The translations under genes were made by a program, and so were the position numbers. The notes below the pieces were generated by a model. The model saw nothing but the letters and a program-made list of their open reading frames with translations, had not been told where the DNA came from and made no database searches. From Hibiscus mutabilis (lineage: Eukaryota > Streptophyta > Magnoliopsida > Malvales > Malvaceae), in the NCBI GenBank assembly GCA_019671005.1, contig CM033752.1:2542001-2606000 (forward strand): a DNA stretch of 64,000 nucleotides. The letters run 5' to 3'. Below are positions 45,989 to 58,492 of this stretch, piece after piece (position 1 is the first letter of the stretch; each line of letters starts with the position of its first letter).

Positions 45989-47394
45989 TTATACAATCCT
46001 TCTTTAAAATTTAAATTTTTAATTTTTAATTTTTACATTTAAAATAACTTAAACCTTATATCTTAACCCTCAACTCTAAACTCAAACTTTTGCAATCTAA
46101 ACTCCTAAACTCTAAACCCTAAATCTAAACTTTAAACTCCAAATCTAACAAATTTGTGTAAACTAAATTTTATGTAACTCGTGTTTCAATTTTTTTTATT
46201 AAAAAAGTAAACCATATTATTAGTAGTTGACTATGTGAGAAGAAATACAAATTCAAACATGGTTAGTAGCTAACAAAAAAATTAAATATTGTATTCCATC
46301 TTTCCCTTTCTCGTACGACTACCTAATCTCAGTATCAATATAATACTTAATCTCATTATTCAAATATGTACGCAAAAGATTATTTCAAGAATGTAAGTTT
46401 TTTAAAAATTGTATTAAAAATTTAAGAGGCCTGCTATTAAAAAAATTAAGAGGTCTGGAATTAAATTATTAATAAAAATATTTAAATAATATGAAAATTT
46501 TAAACATTTATAGATAAAATTGTACACCAACACCCCTTGGTTTATCCCCATTGCCATCCCTTCAAACATGCCCTAACAATTTGATGTATAGCTTCTGTTG
46601 CTATTGAACTTGAATAGTTCCTTGCTCTTTTTTTAATTTAATCACTAGTTTTTGACTCATAGTAAATTAATTTAGATCGAGTTTTGCAGAGGCCTATTAT
46701 GAAGGTGACCCTCCCAACATAATTTTTTACATTCACGACATCAGAATTCGAATTTTATCTCACGACCAACTAATTGTTGGTTGAATATTCCTTGCTTCAA
46801 ACAAAATTTCTAATGGCTTTTTCTTTTCTAATAATTAATTTAAAACGTTTTTCATAAGACTCGATTAAAAAAGGGCCAAATGATGATTTTGTAAGATTTG
46901 ATTTCATCATTAGCTTTCTCCTTGGCGTTTTATAACAAAAGTCGTCTAGAACAGTGTATATATATTGTAATAATCGTGGATTGATTTAGATTACATATAA
47001 TGACTGATATATTATTTTATTAGTGTTATCTGTATTGATTTAATGATAGACTAATTTGGATTGAATATTATAAAACAAAGATTTAAATAAGGCAACAATC
47101 GCAATAATAATCGATATATAGTGACAATGGAACTGTTCGAAATCGCGATACATGCAACCGTTATATCCGTAATAGTAATTATTAAAAAATTCATAATTGC
47201 GATACTCGCAAATCACAATGACCGGAATAATATCTGTTATGCCCGCAACTGCGATAGACGCAACGTGACTAAAAACACAACCACAACCACGATTTAATTT
47301 GCTACTTTGGTTGACTAATTTGGTTGGATATTGTATAGGTTGATTATGTGTTACTCTTCAAATTCAGTTTGTTTCATCTACGGTATTCCAAATT
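45989..47394. other. Intergenic DNA, partly duplicated beyond the WAT1 gene
   Basis: No gene is seen. An AACTCTAAACCCTAA patch lies at about 46060-46150. From about 46190 blocks recur at 52562 onward. 46810-47130 closely matches 53020-53320 (for example ACATATAATGACTGATATAT, ATTGAATATTATA). This is the 5' flank of the transporter gene, present a second time downstream. Confidence 0.7.
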
Positions 47395-48107
47395 GGGCAA
47401 ACTACAATGGAAATCACTCAATTATTAGTTAAATTATATTTGGATCATTTAATTATTAGAAGTTACAATTGGGTCACTCAATTAAAGTTTTAGTTATGAC
47501 TGGGTCACTCCTCCGATAAAATACAAAATTAAGATCCAAAAAGGTTTGGTATAATGATAGTTTTAGTCCTCAAAACTTATATATTCTATCAATTTAGTCC
47601 TAATTCAAAATAATTCAATAAATTTAATATTTTATATTTAAAAATATATATATACCAATTTAGTCTTTTTTCTTCTCCTAAATCACTTGTATACCATCGT
47701 CAACACTAAAGTACTTGACTTAAAATTATTAATTAACCTAATGCACAAACTTATAAATGCAAAGATATTTATAATCATTTTTAATGATGGATCTATAATT
47801 AGTATATACATTAAAAATAAACTCATTGAAATCTATTTAAAATTATTTATTAAAACCTTCATGTTTTAGTTACTTCTTCTATGTAATTTTCTACAAAAGT
47901 TCATGTTATAGTAATTTCTAATTTTTTTAAATATGAAAGGTTAAATTTGTTGAATTATTCTAAATTAGGACTAAATTGATAGAATATATAATTTCAACTA
48001 AAAATATCATAATACTAAACCTGGATGCTTGTTTGTATTTTAACAGAAGAGTGACCCGATCATAACTAAAACTTTAATTGATTACTTATAATTGAGTTAG
48101 TTTACCC
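47395..48107. mobile_element. MULE-type MITE just upstream of the WAT1 gene (713 bp)
   Basis: The element runs from GGGCAAACTAC to TTAGTTTACCC. Its long inverted arms share GTTTTAGTTATGA, GGGTCACTC and TTCTATCAATTTAGTCCTAA. The perfect 9-bp duplication TTCCAAATT (47386-47394, 48108-48116) flanks it. It has no coding capacity; the small open frame at 47687 is in AT-rich DNA. Its right end lies 148 bp before the start codon of the transporter gene. Confidence 0.9.
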
Positions 48108-48196
48108 TTCCAAATTTAACCTTTGTTAAGGGCGACCAACAGGTGGTTGGTATCGATGATAATTATTCATACCTATTCCACTGTCATTTTTGATCT

Positions 48197-48206
48197 CATA
48201 AATAAG
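48197..48206 (+). promoter_or_regulatory. Possible TATA element of the WAT1-related gene
   Basis: CATAAATAAG lies 50 bases before the ATG. With usual spacing, transcription would start near 48230, giving a short 5' leader. This is weak evidence in AT-rich DNA. Confidence 0.3.
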
Positions 48207-48255
48207 TATACAAGAAAATGAATAAGGACTGAAGTGTTAGGTAGAGGAGAGGAAG

Positions 48256-51182
48256 ATGGCGAGAAGGAATGAATTCAAGGAATTGGTGTTGCCAGCCACA
48301 GCCATGGTTGCAGTACAATGCTCCACCGTAGTGGGCACCATTCTTGTTAAAGCTGCTTCTTCCAAAGGGATGAACTACTTCGTCTTCACTGCCTACTGTT
48401 ATGCATTAGGCTCCTTCGTTTTCCTCCTTTTAGCCTCCTTCTTCAAGAGGTCATCATCTGTATTTTTCATGAATTCGATTCCAAACTTCTGGCTCTAACA
48501 TGTCTTCTTCTTCCTTCATGCGTTGCTTCACCAGAAAAACAGCGCTCCCTCCATCGAAGTTCCCTCTCTTCTCAAGAATTCTCGTTTTTGAACTCCTTGG
48601 GTACGGACATAACGAATGCTAGTGTGATCACTTTGGGTATCGTGTATTTCTTTTAATAACGGATGTTGTTACAGTCATAATGATTACGGGTATCACTGGC
48701 AGGTTCTCAGGTCAACTATGTTTTTACAAAGGCTTACAAGTCGGTTCTCCAACTCTTGCATCAGCCAGTAGCAACCTCATACCAGCTTTCACCTTCATAC
48801 TTGCTGTCTTCTTCAGGTTTTTGATTGTGTTGATGAATCCCATTTTTGTTTCATGTTTTGTGATCTTTATGTGTTTGAGAAAAGTCCATTGAGACCGTTT
48901 CTTACCCCTTTTTTTGCACATACAAGGATGGAAAAAGTTGCATTTAGAAGTTCTAGTACTCAAGCCAAAGTCATCGGCACCATGGCATCAATTTTTGGTG
49001 CATTTGTGATTATTCTCTACAAGGGCCCCAAAGTAATTTCCTCTCTAACTTGGACATCATTATCATCATCGTCTGCTTTACCTCAATGGCCTTCAGTGCT
49101 TATGTCATCTGAATCAAATTGGATCATTGGTGGCCTCCTACAAGTTGTTACATTTCTTCTTATGTCATTTGGTTTCATTATCCAGGTAAAAAACATGTTT
49201 CCAAGCTCTACAAATACATTTATTACTAAATCCTCTAATATATTGTAGACAGGGATGGACAGAGGACGGTCGTACCCTGGAATTTTCAAATTCTCATATA
49301 GTTTTACTAAGTTTAAAAGTTTGCACCCTAACATAAAATCTTGCATCAGACCCTGATTGTAGAGAAGATTAAACTTGAATTCTGTTGAATATTACAGTCT
49401 CAAATAATGAAGATTTACCCAGATGAGATCACTGTAACTTTCTTGGGCAAGTTGTTTGGAACCATTATATCTCTGCCAGTATGCTTACTTGTTGAACCAA
49501 ACTTGAGCTCCTGGAGACTAAGTTCTAGTTTAGCTGTTGTTGCTGTCTTATATACGGTAAGTCTCTAATTTATCAATCAGACTTAGGTACGATGTATTCG
49601 ATACGGGTATGTTTAGATTTTTCTATGCTTCTTTTTATTTATTTGGAGGATCTAATTTCATGTCATATTCTCATATCTGTGTCAAATAACAATATTAACA
49701 CGAGTAGTTCCTGAAAAATGAAGACTCTGAGCTACATAGATGACTACTGTAAAACTATGTTGCTCCGACTCTTTTTTTCTTTGAAAAATCTGTGTTCGAT
49801 ACTTGTATTCCATGCATATCCTAACATGGGTATGGTATGCATAATTTGACATGGGAACAAGATATTCTCTAAATGTGTGTGAAATCCTAGAGGATTAGCT
49901 GCACCATACCTATTCGGACAAATTTTACATTGGTTTCTAAATTTCATCCGTACGTGTTTAAAAAGGAACAAAAATTCGGATCCAAATTTTGGCCTAAAGT
50001 TGATGGCTAGACTTATGAAAGACCTGGTTGCAACTATAAGGATTCAATTGGAATGTTTTGAAGTTCATTGACCAATTCTGGCTCATTGTTGGGAGATATA
50101 CGGTGCAATTAACTCAAACTTAAATGAACTTGAATATACACGTATTGAATAGGACACTCGTACCGAAACCCAAATGATGAAGCATGCAATTTCTTTAGTA
50201 CCTGAATGTAAATTTGTTTTGCTCCTTACTTCTTTAGGGGATTCTGGGGAACTCCATTTCTGCTCTCATTTGCATATGGGCGATACACTTGAAGGGGCCA
50301 GTATTTGTTGCAAGTTTCCAGCCAACTTCAATTGTCATTGCAGTTGTTATGAGTGCTATCTTCCTTGGCGAAGCAATATTTCTTGGAAGGTACGAAATCA
50401 ACCCCTTTTTACAATATCGACTATCTTTCTCTATTTACCATATCATGATAGTATCCATTACATTCCAAATAAGTTCGACGACCTCAAAATCGTTACGACA
50501 AATTGACGATTCTGTTGAAGATTCGAGAGTCGAACCGGTATTTTAAACGGTTTTGATAGTATTTACACACTATTGCACATTAACTTACACCTAATCTATG
50601 AACCTATTGAGTGGTCCTAGTGAAAAAGGAAGTGTTGTTGTCCCTAAGAGACTCGGGTTCAAACAACTCTTCACACACTATTGCACATTAACTTACACCA
50701 AATCTGTGAACCCATTGAGTGATTCTAGTGAAAAAAGAAGTGTTGTTATCCCTAAAAGATTCAGGTTCAAACAACTTGTTTGCATAGTGTGTGCGCCTTT
50801 TCAAAGGAATAACAGTAAAGTATGTATATTACTATGTAATCACACCAGAATGTTCAAAAAATAAATTGGCATCTAGTTTGTTTCTTTTTTTCGCTTTTAT
50901 AACCAATGTCGGACAAACCATGAAGCAAAACCTAATTTTTTAGTGCGATTGGAACTTTACGATCATTTTACTGTTTCGATTATTTTTATGTATTTACCAT
51001 AATTGATACAAGGTTTACACTTAATATTTTGCAGTGTGATTGGAACCCTAATTTTATCTACGGGTCTGTATTGTGTATTATGGGGAAAAGTAAAAGAAGA
51101 AGAAGAAATGACAAATGCTGACTACTCAAGCTTAGGCACCATTGATGGGAGCCCCCCTTTACTTCAAAGGCTACTAAGTTGA
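48256..51182 (+). CDS. WAT1-related / UMAMIT-type EamA transporter, seven exons, 363 aa
   Basis: Exons: 48256-48449, 48535-48600, 48703-48816, 48927-49185, 49398-49556, 50238-50389 and 51035-51182. All introns are GT-AG and the joined frame is open to TGA, 1092 bases. The product starts MARRNEFKELVLP. The first EamA repeat (residues about 10-155) has SPTLASASSNLIPAFTFILA and FFRMEKV, the signature of plant WAT1-like proteins. The second (about 185-335) has GILGNSISALICIWA, GPVFVASFQPTS and IFLGEAIFLG. About ten membrane segments are expected. The tail has KVKEEEEM. Family members move amino acids or auxin across plasma or vacuolar membranes; the substrate here cannot be told. Length is normal. 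The 5' side is bounded by a MITE and the 3' side by another; paralogue relics lie at 12469 and 53462. The start is chosen because it is the first ATG and fits the family N-terminus. Confidence 0.93.
50565..50780. repeat. Tandem 108-bp duplication in intron 6
   Basis: Two units (50565-50672 and 50673-50780) share ACACACTATTGCACATTAAC, GAACC(T/C)ATTGAGTG and AAGTGTTGTTRTCCCTAA with few differences. The open frames spanning this intron are not exons. Confidence 0.85.
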
Positions 51183-51417
51183 AGAAATAGAATTAGTTGA
51201 CCATGGATCAATGCTTCCACCGCATTCATCGGCCTCGATACCTATAAATATTTGGAATAGAATTAGAGACGAAGACAACATCAAATATTAGGAGAGGCCA
51301 AAATATTAAATTTTAAAAATATAAGAACTTATTAAGTATTTAAACTAAAATTTCAGGGTGCAATGCCTATTTGTGTAATATTTAAACTTATAGGGACCAA
51401 ATTTATTATCATTATTG
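51183..51417 (+). other. 3' flank / untranslated region of the WAT1-related gene
   Basis: It contains GACCATGGATCAATGCTT and TATAAATATTTGGAATAGAA, and closely matches 53470-53709. It likely includes the 3' untranslated region, since similarity begins within the last codons. The exact polyadenylation site cannot be fixed. Confidence 0.6.
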
Positions 51418-52052
51418 GATGAACAGTAGAAAATATGAAGATTATCACTTGAAAAAAAATATGAAAATAATCTTAGCCATTTATTATCATCATCCAACGG
51501 TCCAAAAAATGTGTAAAAGTAATTGAGTTATACACAATGTAAGTGGATCCTAATTCATATATATATATATGATACACAAGCTGTGTAAAAAATTTACACA
51601 AACCTTCTATAAAATTTAAAATCTAAATCCCAAACCCTAGCACCCTAAAACCTAAATCTTAAACTCTAACCCCTAAACTCTAAATTTTAACCATAATCCT
51701 TAAATTCTATGCCCTACACACTAAACCCCTAAACCTTATCATAAAACCCTAAACCTTGTAATTGAAAGGCTTGTGTAAATTTTAGAGATTTAGGTTGTGG
51801 TTTAGGGTTTAGGGGTTTAGGTTGTAGGGTGTAGAAGTTAAGGTTTATGGTTAGAATTTAGAATTTAGGGTTTAAGGATTAAGTTTTAGGGAGTTAGGGC
51901 TAGGGATTTACTTACATTGTGTAAAGCTCAATTACTTTTCCACTTTTTTTGAACCGTTGGATGATGGTAATAAATGGCTAAGATTATTTCCTTATTTTTT
52001 TTCAAGTGATAATTTTCACATTTTCTACTGTTAATCTCATCCATCCATTTAT
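51418..52052. mobile_element. Long-armed MITE after the WAT1-related gene
   Basis: The left arm (GGATGAACAGTAGAAAATAT, AAGATTATCACTTG, CATCCAACGGTCCAAAAAA) is repeated inverted at about 51905-52052. The interior is rich in AAACCCTAAA on one side and TTTAGGGTTT on the other. No convincing target copy was found. A truncated relative starts at 62458, at the same position relative to the ghost gene copy. Confidence 0.75.
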
Positions 52053-52484
52053 CTTCATTCAACGGTCCAAAAAAGGTGTAAAACTTTCAAGTTTTACGTA
52101 GTGTAAGAGGATCTTATCCCTATATATATTTCATACTTCTTCATTTGTGATGTATATCATGCATTATTGAGGGAATTGGCTTGAACATAAAAATCAATCC
52201 ACGAATCAATAAAAATTTTGAGTTATTCAAAATTTCAGTTTATAATTCAATCTTTGTTTGAATTTTTCACGTGTCGAGTCAAAACAAGTTGAGTTTTTTT
52301 CATGTTGAATCAAGTCAATAATTCAGTTTTGAGCCAAAATTATATAAATTCATTTTTTAAACAATTTCTACATAGGGAGAAGGGGAATTTTGCTTCTAAT
52401 GGGTCTTGAAGCTACAACCTAGGGGAAGAGTAGGGTGTCAACTTTAACCACTTGCTCTGAAGATTGTTGATAAATTCATATTTA
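52053..52484. other. Intergenic AT-rich DNA
   Basis: No gene is seen. TGATGTATATCATGCAT and ATCAATAAAAATTTTGA words at 52150-52230 recur at about 52919-52990, suggesting two pieces of one repeat family. Confidence 0.5.
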
Positions 52485-53320
52485 TCTGAATTAGACTTTT
52501 GTTATATAAATTGCCCTAAAAATTATAACACCGTTAATTTTGTTTAATTATGTAATTATTAATCAATAATAAACCATGTTATTATCAAATAAAATGTGTG
52601 ACGAATAGAAATTCAAGCAAAAGAACTAAGTTTTTTTATATAATTATTGATATCTAATATATTGATTGATTAATTTAGAACGAATATTACAGAGGTGAAC
52701 ATTCGATCGAGTCGAGTCGAATAAAAATATTTCGAGTTAAACGAGTTGACAAGTCCTACTTTACTTAAACTTTATTTGAAAATTTTAAGTGGAGTCGAGT
52801 TGTTTGAGTTTTTGTTTAAATTTAATGGTAAACATGTGTAATGTTATGTTATTATTTAGTTCCAATTAACCTGCTTTTTATAACCATATAAAATACACAT
52901 ATATATTTCTTTATATGTGATGTATATCATGCATAATTAAGGGACTCGACTCAAACTTAAATATTAATTCACTAATCAATAAAAATTTTGAATTATTCGA
53001 ATTTTCGAATTTAGTTCCAATTCTGGCTTTTCTAATAATTAATTTAAAACGTTTTTTCATAAGACTCGATTAAAAAAAGGCCATGATGATTTTGTAAGAT
53101 TTTATTCCATCTTTACCTTTCTCCTTGGCGTTTTATAACAAAAGATTTTATTCCATCTTTACCTTTCTCCTTGGATTAGATTATATATAATGACTGATAT
53201 ATTATTTTATTAGTGTTATATGTATCGATTAATGGTAGACTAATTTAGATTGAATATTATAGAACAAAGATTTAAATAGATCCGCAATCGCAATAATAAT
53301 TGACATATAGTGACAATGGC
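52485..53320. repeat. Duplicated 5' flank of the WAT1-related gene (copy C)
   Basis: TATCTGAATTAGACTTTTG at 52485 matches 44949-44966. Blocks around 52562-52612 match 46200-46255, and 53020-53320 matches 46810-47130. The order is the same. The two foldback MITEs at 45011 and 45451 are absent here. A MITE-like insert with GAGTCGAGTCGA is present at about 52690-53010. Confidence 0.75.
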
Positions 53321-53335
53321 ACTCTTAAAATTCAG

Positions 53336-53455
53336 TTTTTTTAATATTTGTCATTTGGGCTCCAATTTTTTCAATACTTATTATTTATGGTCTAATTTTT
53401 TCAATGCTTGTTATTAAAGGCTCGTTTTTTTTCTCAATATTTGTTATTAGGGGTA
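53336..53455. repeat. Tandem repeat of about 30 bases, four units
   Basis: Units follow the pattern TTTTTTCAATRCTTRTTATT plus about ten variable bases, for example at 53365, 53395 and 53425. The repeat fills the place where the coding part of gene copy C should be. Confidence 0.7.
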
Positions 53456-53461
53456 TACTCT

Positions 53462-53709
53462 TAAAGGCTACTAAGTTCAGAAATCGAATTGATTGACCAT
53501 GGACCAATGCTTTCACCACATTCATTGGCCTCAATACCTATAAATATTTGGAATAGAATTAGGGACGAAGACAAGATCAAATATTAGGAGAGGCCAAAAT
53601 ATTGAATTTTAAAAATACAAGGACTTATTAAGTATTTAAACTCAAATTTTAGGGTGCAATGCCTATTTGTATAATATTTAAACTTATAGGGGCCTAAATT
53701 ATTATCATC
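53462..53709 (+). pseudogene. 3' end relic of a lost WAT1-related gene (copy C)
   Basis: It begins AAAGGCTACTAAGTTCAG, matching the last codons and stop region of the intact gene (51166 onward), and follows its 3' flank for about 240 bases. It is cut at 53709 by the gypsy insertion, and the homology resumes at 62453. No exon other than the final few codons survives. Confidence 0.8.
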
Positions 53710-56063
53710 TATAACACCCATTTTCGTATCCATACGGCAAACACAAATCAGGAATGTCACAACTTTTCTATCCTTAAATATACATGCTCTCAATTATCTT
53801 AGCATGCAACTCATCACATGTGGTTACTCTTAACTTTGAATCTTTCCAGAAACGCCAATTATTATGAAACCATAACGAACTTTAAAGGCCAATCACGACT
53901 CAAATAGGTTTAGCAAGTATACATGCCACTATAATAATCAAACCTCAATTAGGATGTCATTATTGTGATTACCTGTTGAGCTTTCCAATAGTGACGCAAT
54001 GCTCTTCTCACTCTCATCTTGATTTATCTACGTGTGCACAATCAAACACACGCTAAGTACGAACTTAGTGAGGCAATAAAGGAAGTTAATAACAATAATT
54101 TAAACTTTATTCACCTTCATGGCTATGTTTATATAACATGATATATATATATATATATACCAATATAATAACCTTTATATTGCATTGGTAGTGATTTACT
54201 ACATGCCAATGCCATCAAACTTTCATGCTTGTCTATTTTTCATAAAGTGTCATATATGCATAAATGCATCATGATCACTAGACAAATATTACCATCATGT
54301 TAATCATATATTAACATAATATAAACCGGATAAAAAAATTCTTACCAATAAACTTGCCATTTATTTCAAAAGCTCATAAGCTTTTTCACCTGTTTATCTT
54401 TTATTAACCAATAAACATAGCCCAAATATAAGCCTATGAGGACCCTGGGTACACGAGTCAAAACCACACATAAGGTTGTGCTAATCATCCGCACGTAAGG
54501 CCGTGCTAACCATCCGCACGTAAGGTCGTGCTAACCATATACACTAAGTGTCTTTTATATCACTATAGTGCTAAACCGAGTATGCAGCGTGCTGTTGGAC
54601 TCTATGGCATGCCAACTATACCTTGTCCCTCAATGACATACTTGGAAATATATTCCATATTTATTTCATCCATGGCAATGTATATCAACATAATTTAACG
54701 TTGGGTAGTTCATACCCGAAATAAAATTCATAATATAACATCATATATAACTAGTGATCCATGCATTTATATTCGACTTTTGACATATTTAAAATATGTC
54801 AATCATATGCTCCATGACATAAATATAATGACAATAAAATCTGGGTAGGCCCATCGCAAGCCATCTCAATGATGTATAAAACATTAATGTGTCATGATAT
54901 GTATGCAATTGCACTCACCTTGGACACTTAACACAATGCCTCACTAAGTCATATTTTGATGATTTCTTTCATAGAACCTCGAACCTTCTTTGATTCAGAC
55001 TTGACTTCATTAATCACATGAATAAAATAAAATATTTGTTAGATTCAAATCTAACATTAACTTAAACATGTTGTCTAATATAATCATTCGAATATAAAAT
55101 TTCTAAATATTCTTCCTTTCTTCCTTGTACTGTTCAAAACTCATTATGGTCCCTAATGACCAATTTACCCTCCAACTAGTCTTTATTTACTAGTTTGTTT
55201 CAAAATTGCCATTCCATTATAATCTAACTAAATTAGTTCCTTCTCAACTGGCCACTATTCCATAAATATCATTTTATGATTTTCCATGGCTTATGGAACA
55301 GTCTCTGAAATTTCAATTCAATCTGATTTCCCAATATTCACTAAATACTTCTACTACAATTTTACCTTTACCGAGCTATCAGATTTATTCCGAAAATTTT
55401 ATATTTCCACATTCAGAAAATAAATAATATTATCTCATAAAAACTTCCTTTCTTAAGGACTTAGACTGAATTTTCCTAACTCAGTCTATTATTCTGATAG
55501 TTATCAAAATTCCTCCAAATAGTGAAATAACCATTTTGCCCTCAAATCCAATGAATCCATAATGTACCACATGTCATCATACTTCATCCAATGGCCTAGA
55601 TTTAATCTTGAGTTAATAGTTTACCAACTTTTCCCTGGTGCTTTTTTCTTCCAAAATTACGATCTTGCCATTTTTATCCAACGGCTCATACTTAACATGG
55701 AAAATCAACATAAATCCAAGGGTTCATATTCTTCCAACACAAAGAAAATATCTTAGACATGTAAAATAACATAATTAACCTTGTCTTATCATCCTTCAAA
55801 ATATCTTGGATATTCGATTCGATCCGATTATTCGAATATTTTTCTAAACTTTATCGCTTTATAGCCATTAATACAAACTCCGTACGAAAAATCCGAGTAA
55901 TATGAAAAAATCATTCTTGGAAGTGAACTATTCATTTATGGGGTTAAAATACACAACTTCTGAAAATTACACTTTGGTCCCTAAACTTTTCCAAAGTTTA
56001 TACTTTAGCCACAAAACTTTCAAATTTTACATTTTGGTCACTAGCCAAAATTGGGATATTACA
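53710..56063 (-). repeat. Gypsy 3' LTR with a 1.6-kb internal deletion (2354 bp)
   Basis: It is colinear with the right LTR except that sequence corresponding to about 59940-61535 is missing. The deletion joins near 55150 at the shared word AATGACCAATTT. Short open frames at 55562 and 55902 are not genes. Confidence 0.88.
54480..54542. repeat. 26-bp tandem repeat in the left LTR
   Basis: CCGCACGTAAGGYCGTGCTAA repeats two to three times. The same repeat lies at about 59260-59315 in the right LTR. The (TA)n run at 54138-54158 is matched at 58925-58943. Confidence 0.75.
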
Positions 56064-58492
56064 ATTCTCCCCCTTAAGAAAATTCATCCAAGAATTTTTT
56101 TATACGTACCTGATTCAAAAAATACGAGGAAACTGTTTTCTCATATCTTTTTCTTTTTCCCAAGTCACTTTTTCTACTTCATGATTTCGCCAAAGAACTT
56201 TAACAAACGAGATCATCTTATTCCTTATTTCTTTGACTCCATAAGCCAGAATAATTACCGATTCTTCCTTGTAAATCAAATTTGGTTGAATCTCTATTCC
56301 CTCCGGGGTAATGATATGTAAAGGGTCTGATCGATACTTCTTGAGCATCGATACATGAAATATATTATGAATCTTGTCCATTTTCGGAGGTAAGACCAAC
56401 TAATAAGCCATCAGACCAACTCTTTTTACAATCTTATGTGGTCCAATAAATCTCAGACTCGGCTTTCCTTTTTGTCCAAACCATAACACCTCCTTCCAAG
56501 GTGAAACTTTTAAGGAATACTTTATCCTTAGCTTCATATTAAATATATTTTCTTTCAAGGTCAGCAGATAATATCCATCATTCTAAAGCAATTCTAGATT
56601 GCTTTTAACCATTCTTACTTTATTCTCCGCATCCTGAAATAAATCAGATTCAATCACCTTTTAGTTCTCATTTTAACTCATTATCATCAGGGATATAAAT
56701 TACCCCTTGATAATATGAACATCCTTTAGACTTAACATCGAAATCTTTAATTTTTCCCTCTTCACCTTACTGAATTCTTTCCAATAATATCTTTTCTTTC
56801 ATCTGTAAATTTTTTATCTGATTTATCAAAATAGACTTGAGTTGAAGTTGTGTAATCAATATACTGTTTTCTTCCAAAGGTAATTGGACACTTAATGCTT
56901 ATAAGCCAAAGAATGACTTTTGGCTGAATACATCAACTACTACTTTAGCCTTATTACATCAATGCACATCCCAACCTATTATGAGACGTATTATTGAATA
57001 AGGTAGAATCCTTACTAGATTCATACTACACTAATACTAGTGCTACCTTCAAATCTTATTCTGATGGTAATAATATAATCGTAATTTAATCTTAAAAGAA
57101 TATTACTGCTTCTTTTGACTAACATCACTGGAGCTTCCTAAGGTGATATACTGGGTTATATAAAACCTCAATCTAATGACTCTTGCAACTAGATCTTTAG
57201 CTTTCTCAATTCTAGTAAGAGCCATTATGTAGAATGTAATTAATATAGGTCCAATATTAGATTAAATCCAATCCTAAACTTAGCCTCTCGATTAAGCGTC
57301 AAGCTTGACAGCTCCTCTTGGGCAACCCATTTAAATCTCACAAACAATAGGAATACTCTCCCAGCTTACCCTTGATTCTCAGTATCCATAGCATAAGTTA
57401 AATAATTTTCACATTAATAACAAATTCCAATAAAAACTCCACATGCTCATGCATGCCAATTATCACAACACTCATATGATTGGTTTTGTGGTTTTTCTTG
57501 AATCTTCAACATTAGTTATAAATGTCAGAGAGTTCTTAATTTTCCTTGTCTTGGTCTCTTAGCGGAAATCAATATTCCTCTTTACGAGTTGTGACCTCTG
57601 TTTAGATATTTTCTTTTTCTGAACCCTTTGTATTTCCTTTAGCATAAATTGCTGCTTCATGAAATTTTGAAATACATAGGGCAGACAGTACTTCTTTGTG
57701 CTTGACCCCCAGCCCTCTATGAGCTGTCATAACAGGCTCTCTTTCTATCGGTAGAAAGCAGTTTAGAAGTAAATCAGTCCAGTCTATCAAATGTGTACTC
57801 ATATTTGTAAATAATCCAATTTCCCTAATTAAGATGCAAGAAATTATGTTGCATCTCTAGGATAAACTTTGTTACAGAACACTTAAAGAAAGAACTTCTA
57901 GTTAATATACTTCTGAGTATGTACCGTAACATTACTTTATCGAATACGGTTATAATCCTTTGAGATGAGATAATACTTTTTCTTTGAGTCTCCTCTGATC
58001 ATCCATACAAATTTCCTTCAACATAACTTTTATATCATTAAACCATAGATTAACAATCATAGGATCTCCATTAATATCTCTCTAAAAATCTAGTGTGCAA
58101 GAACTCTCAATCATTTTGCAATCGGTGCCTAAGCAGGCTGATTCATGATCGCATCTAATGTCTGGAAGAAAAACTCTTAATCCAAAACATGCATATCATG
58201 TTACTCTGGTGCCTCTGCACCATGATAAGCTGAGGGTAGAATATTATCATTAACCTTATCATGCTCGTGAATCTCTTATTGATCCACTCACCTAAACACC
58301 TGACACGATTCTTTTACCCTCACACATTGGAATTTAACATTATTATCATAATGAAGTAAGCAATTGCATCTAGTCCAACAAGTAAAATCATCAGTAATTC
58401 TGACATCCTAATGGCATGTATACACTTTTGACCTTTACCGTACTTCGTTTAGCTCTAGAACCGGCTAAACCTATAGCTCTAATACCAATAAA
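56064..58492 (-). pseudogene. Residual gypsy pol: integrase tail and chromodomain, rest decayed
   Basis: Minus-strand frames show KVFLKVSPWKEVLWFGQKG and RFIGPHKI at about 56420-56540. The 94-codon ORF at 56115-56399 has MDKIHNIFHVSMLKKYRSD and VLWRNHEVEKVTWE, the end of a chromovirus polyprotein. A short RT-like patch is possible near 57110-57240. The region is less than half the length of an intact gag-pol, so large deletions occurred. The ORF at 57602-57802 (minus) has no recognisable motif. Confidence 0.8.

Noticed and set aside
48256..48498. 80-residue ORF as a complete small gene
   Set aside because: The first 64 residues are exon 1 of the transporter; the rest reads into intron 1 before a stop.
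54138..54158. (TA)n run as an origin or promoter
   Set aside because: A simple microsatellite, also present in the other LTR copy at 58925; no other supporting signal.
57602..57802. 66-residue minus-strand ORF in the right gypsy element
   Set aside because: No recognisable retroelement motif and no counterpart in the copy at 1945-5586.
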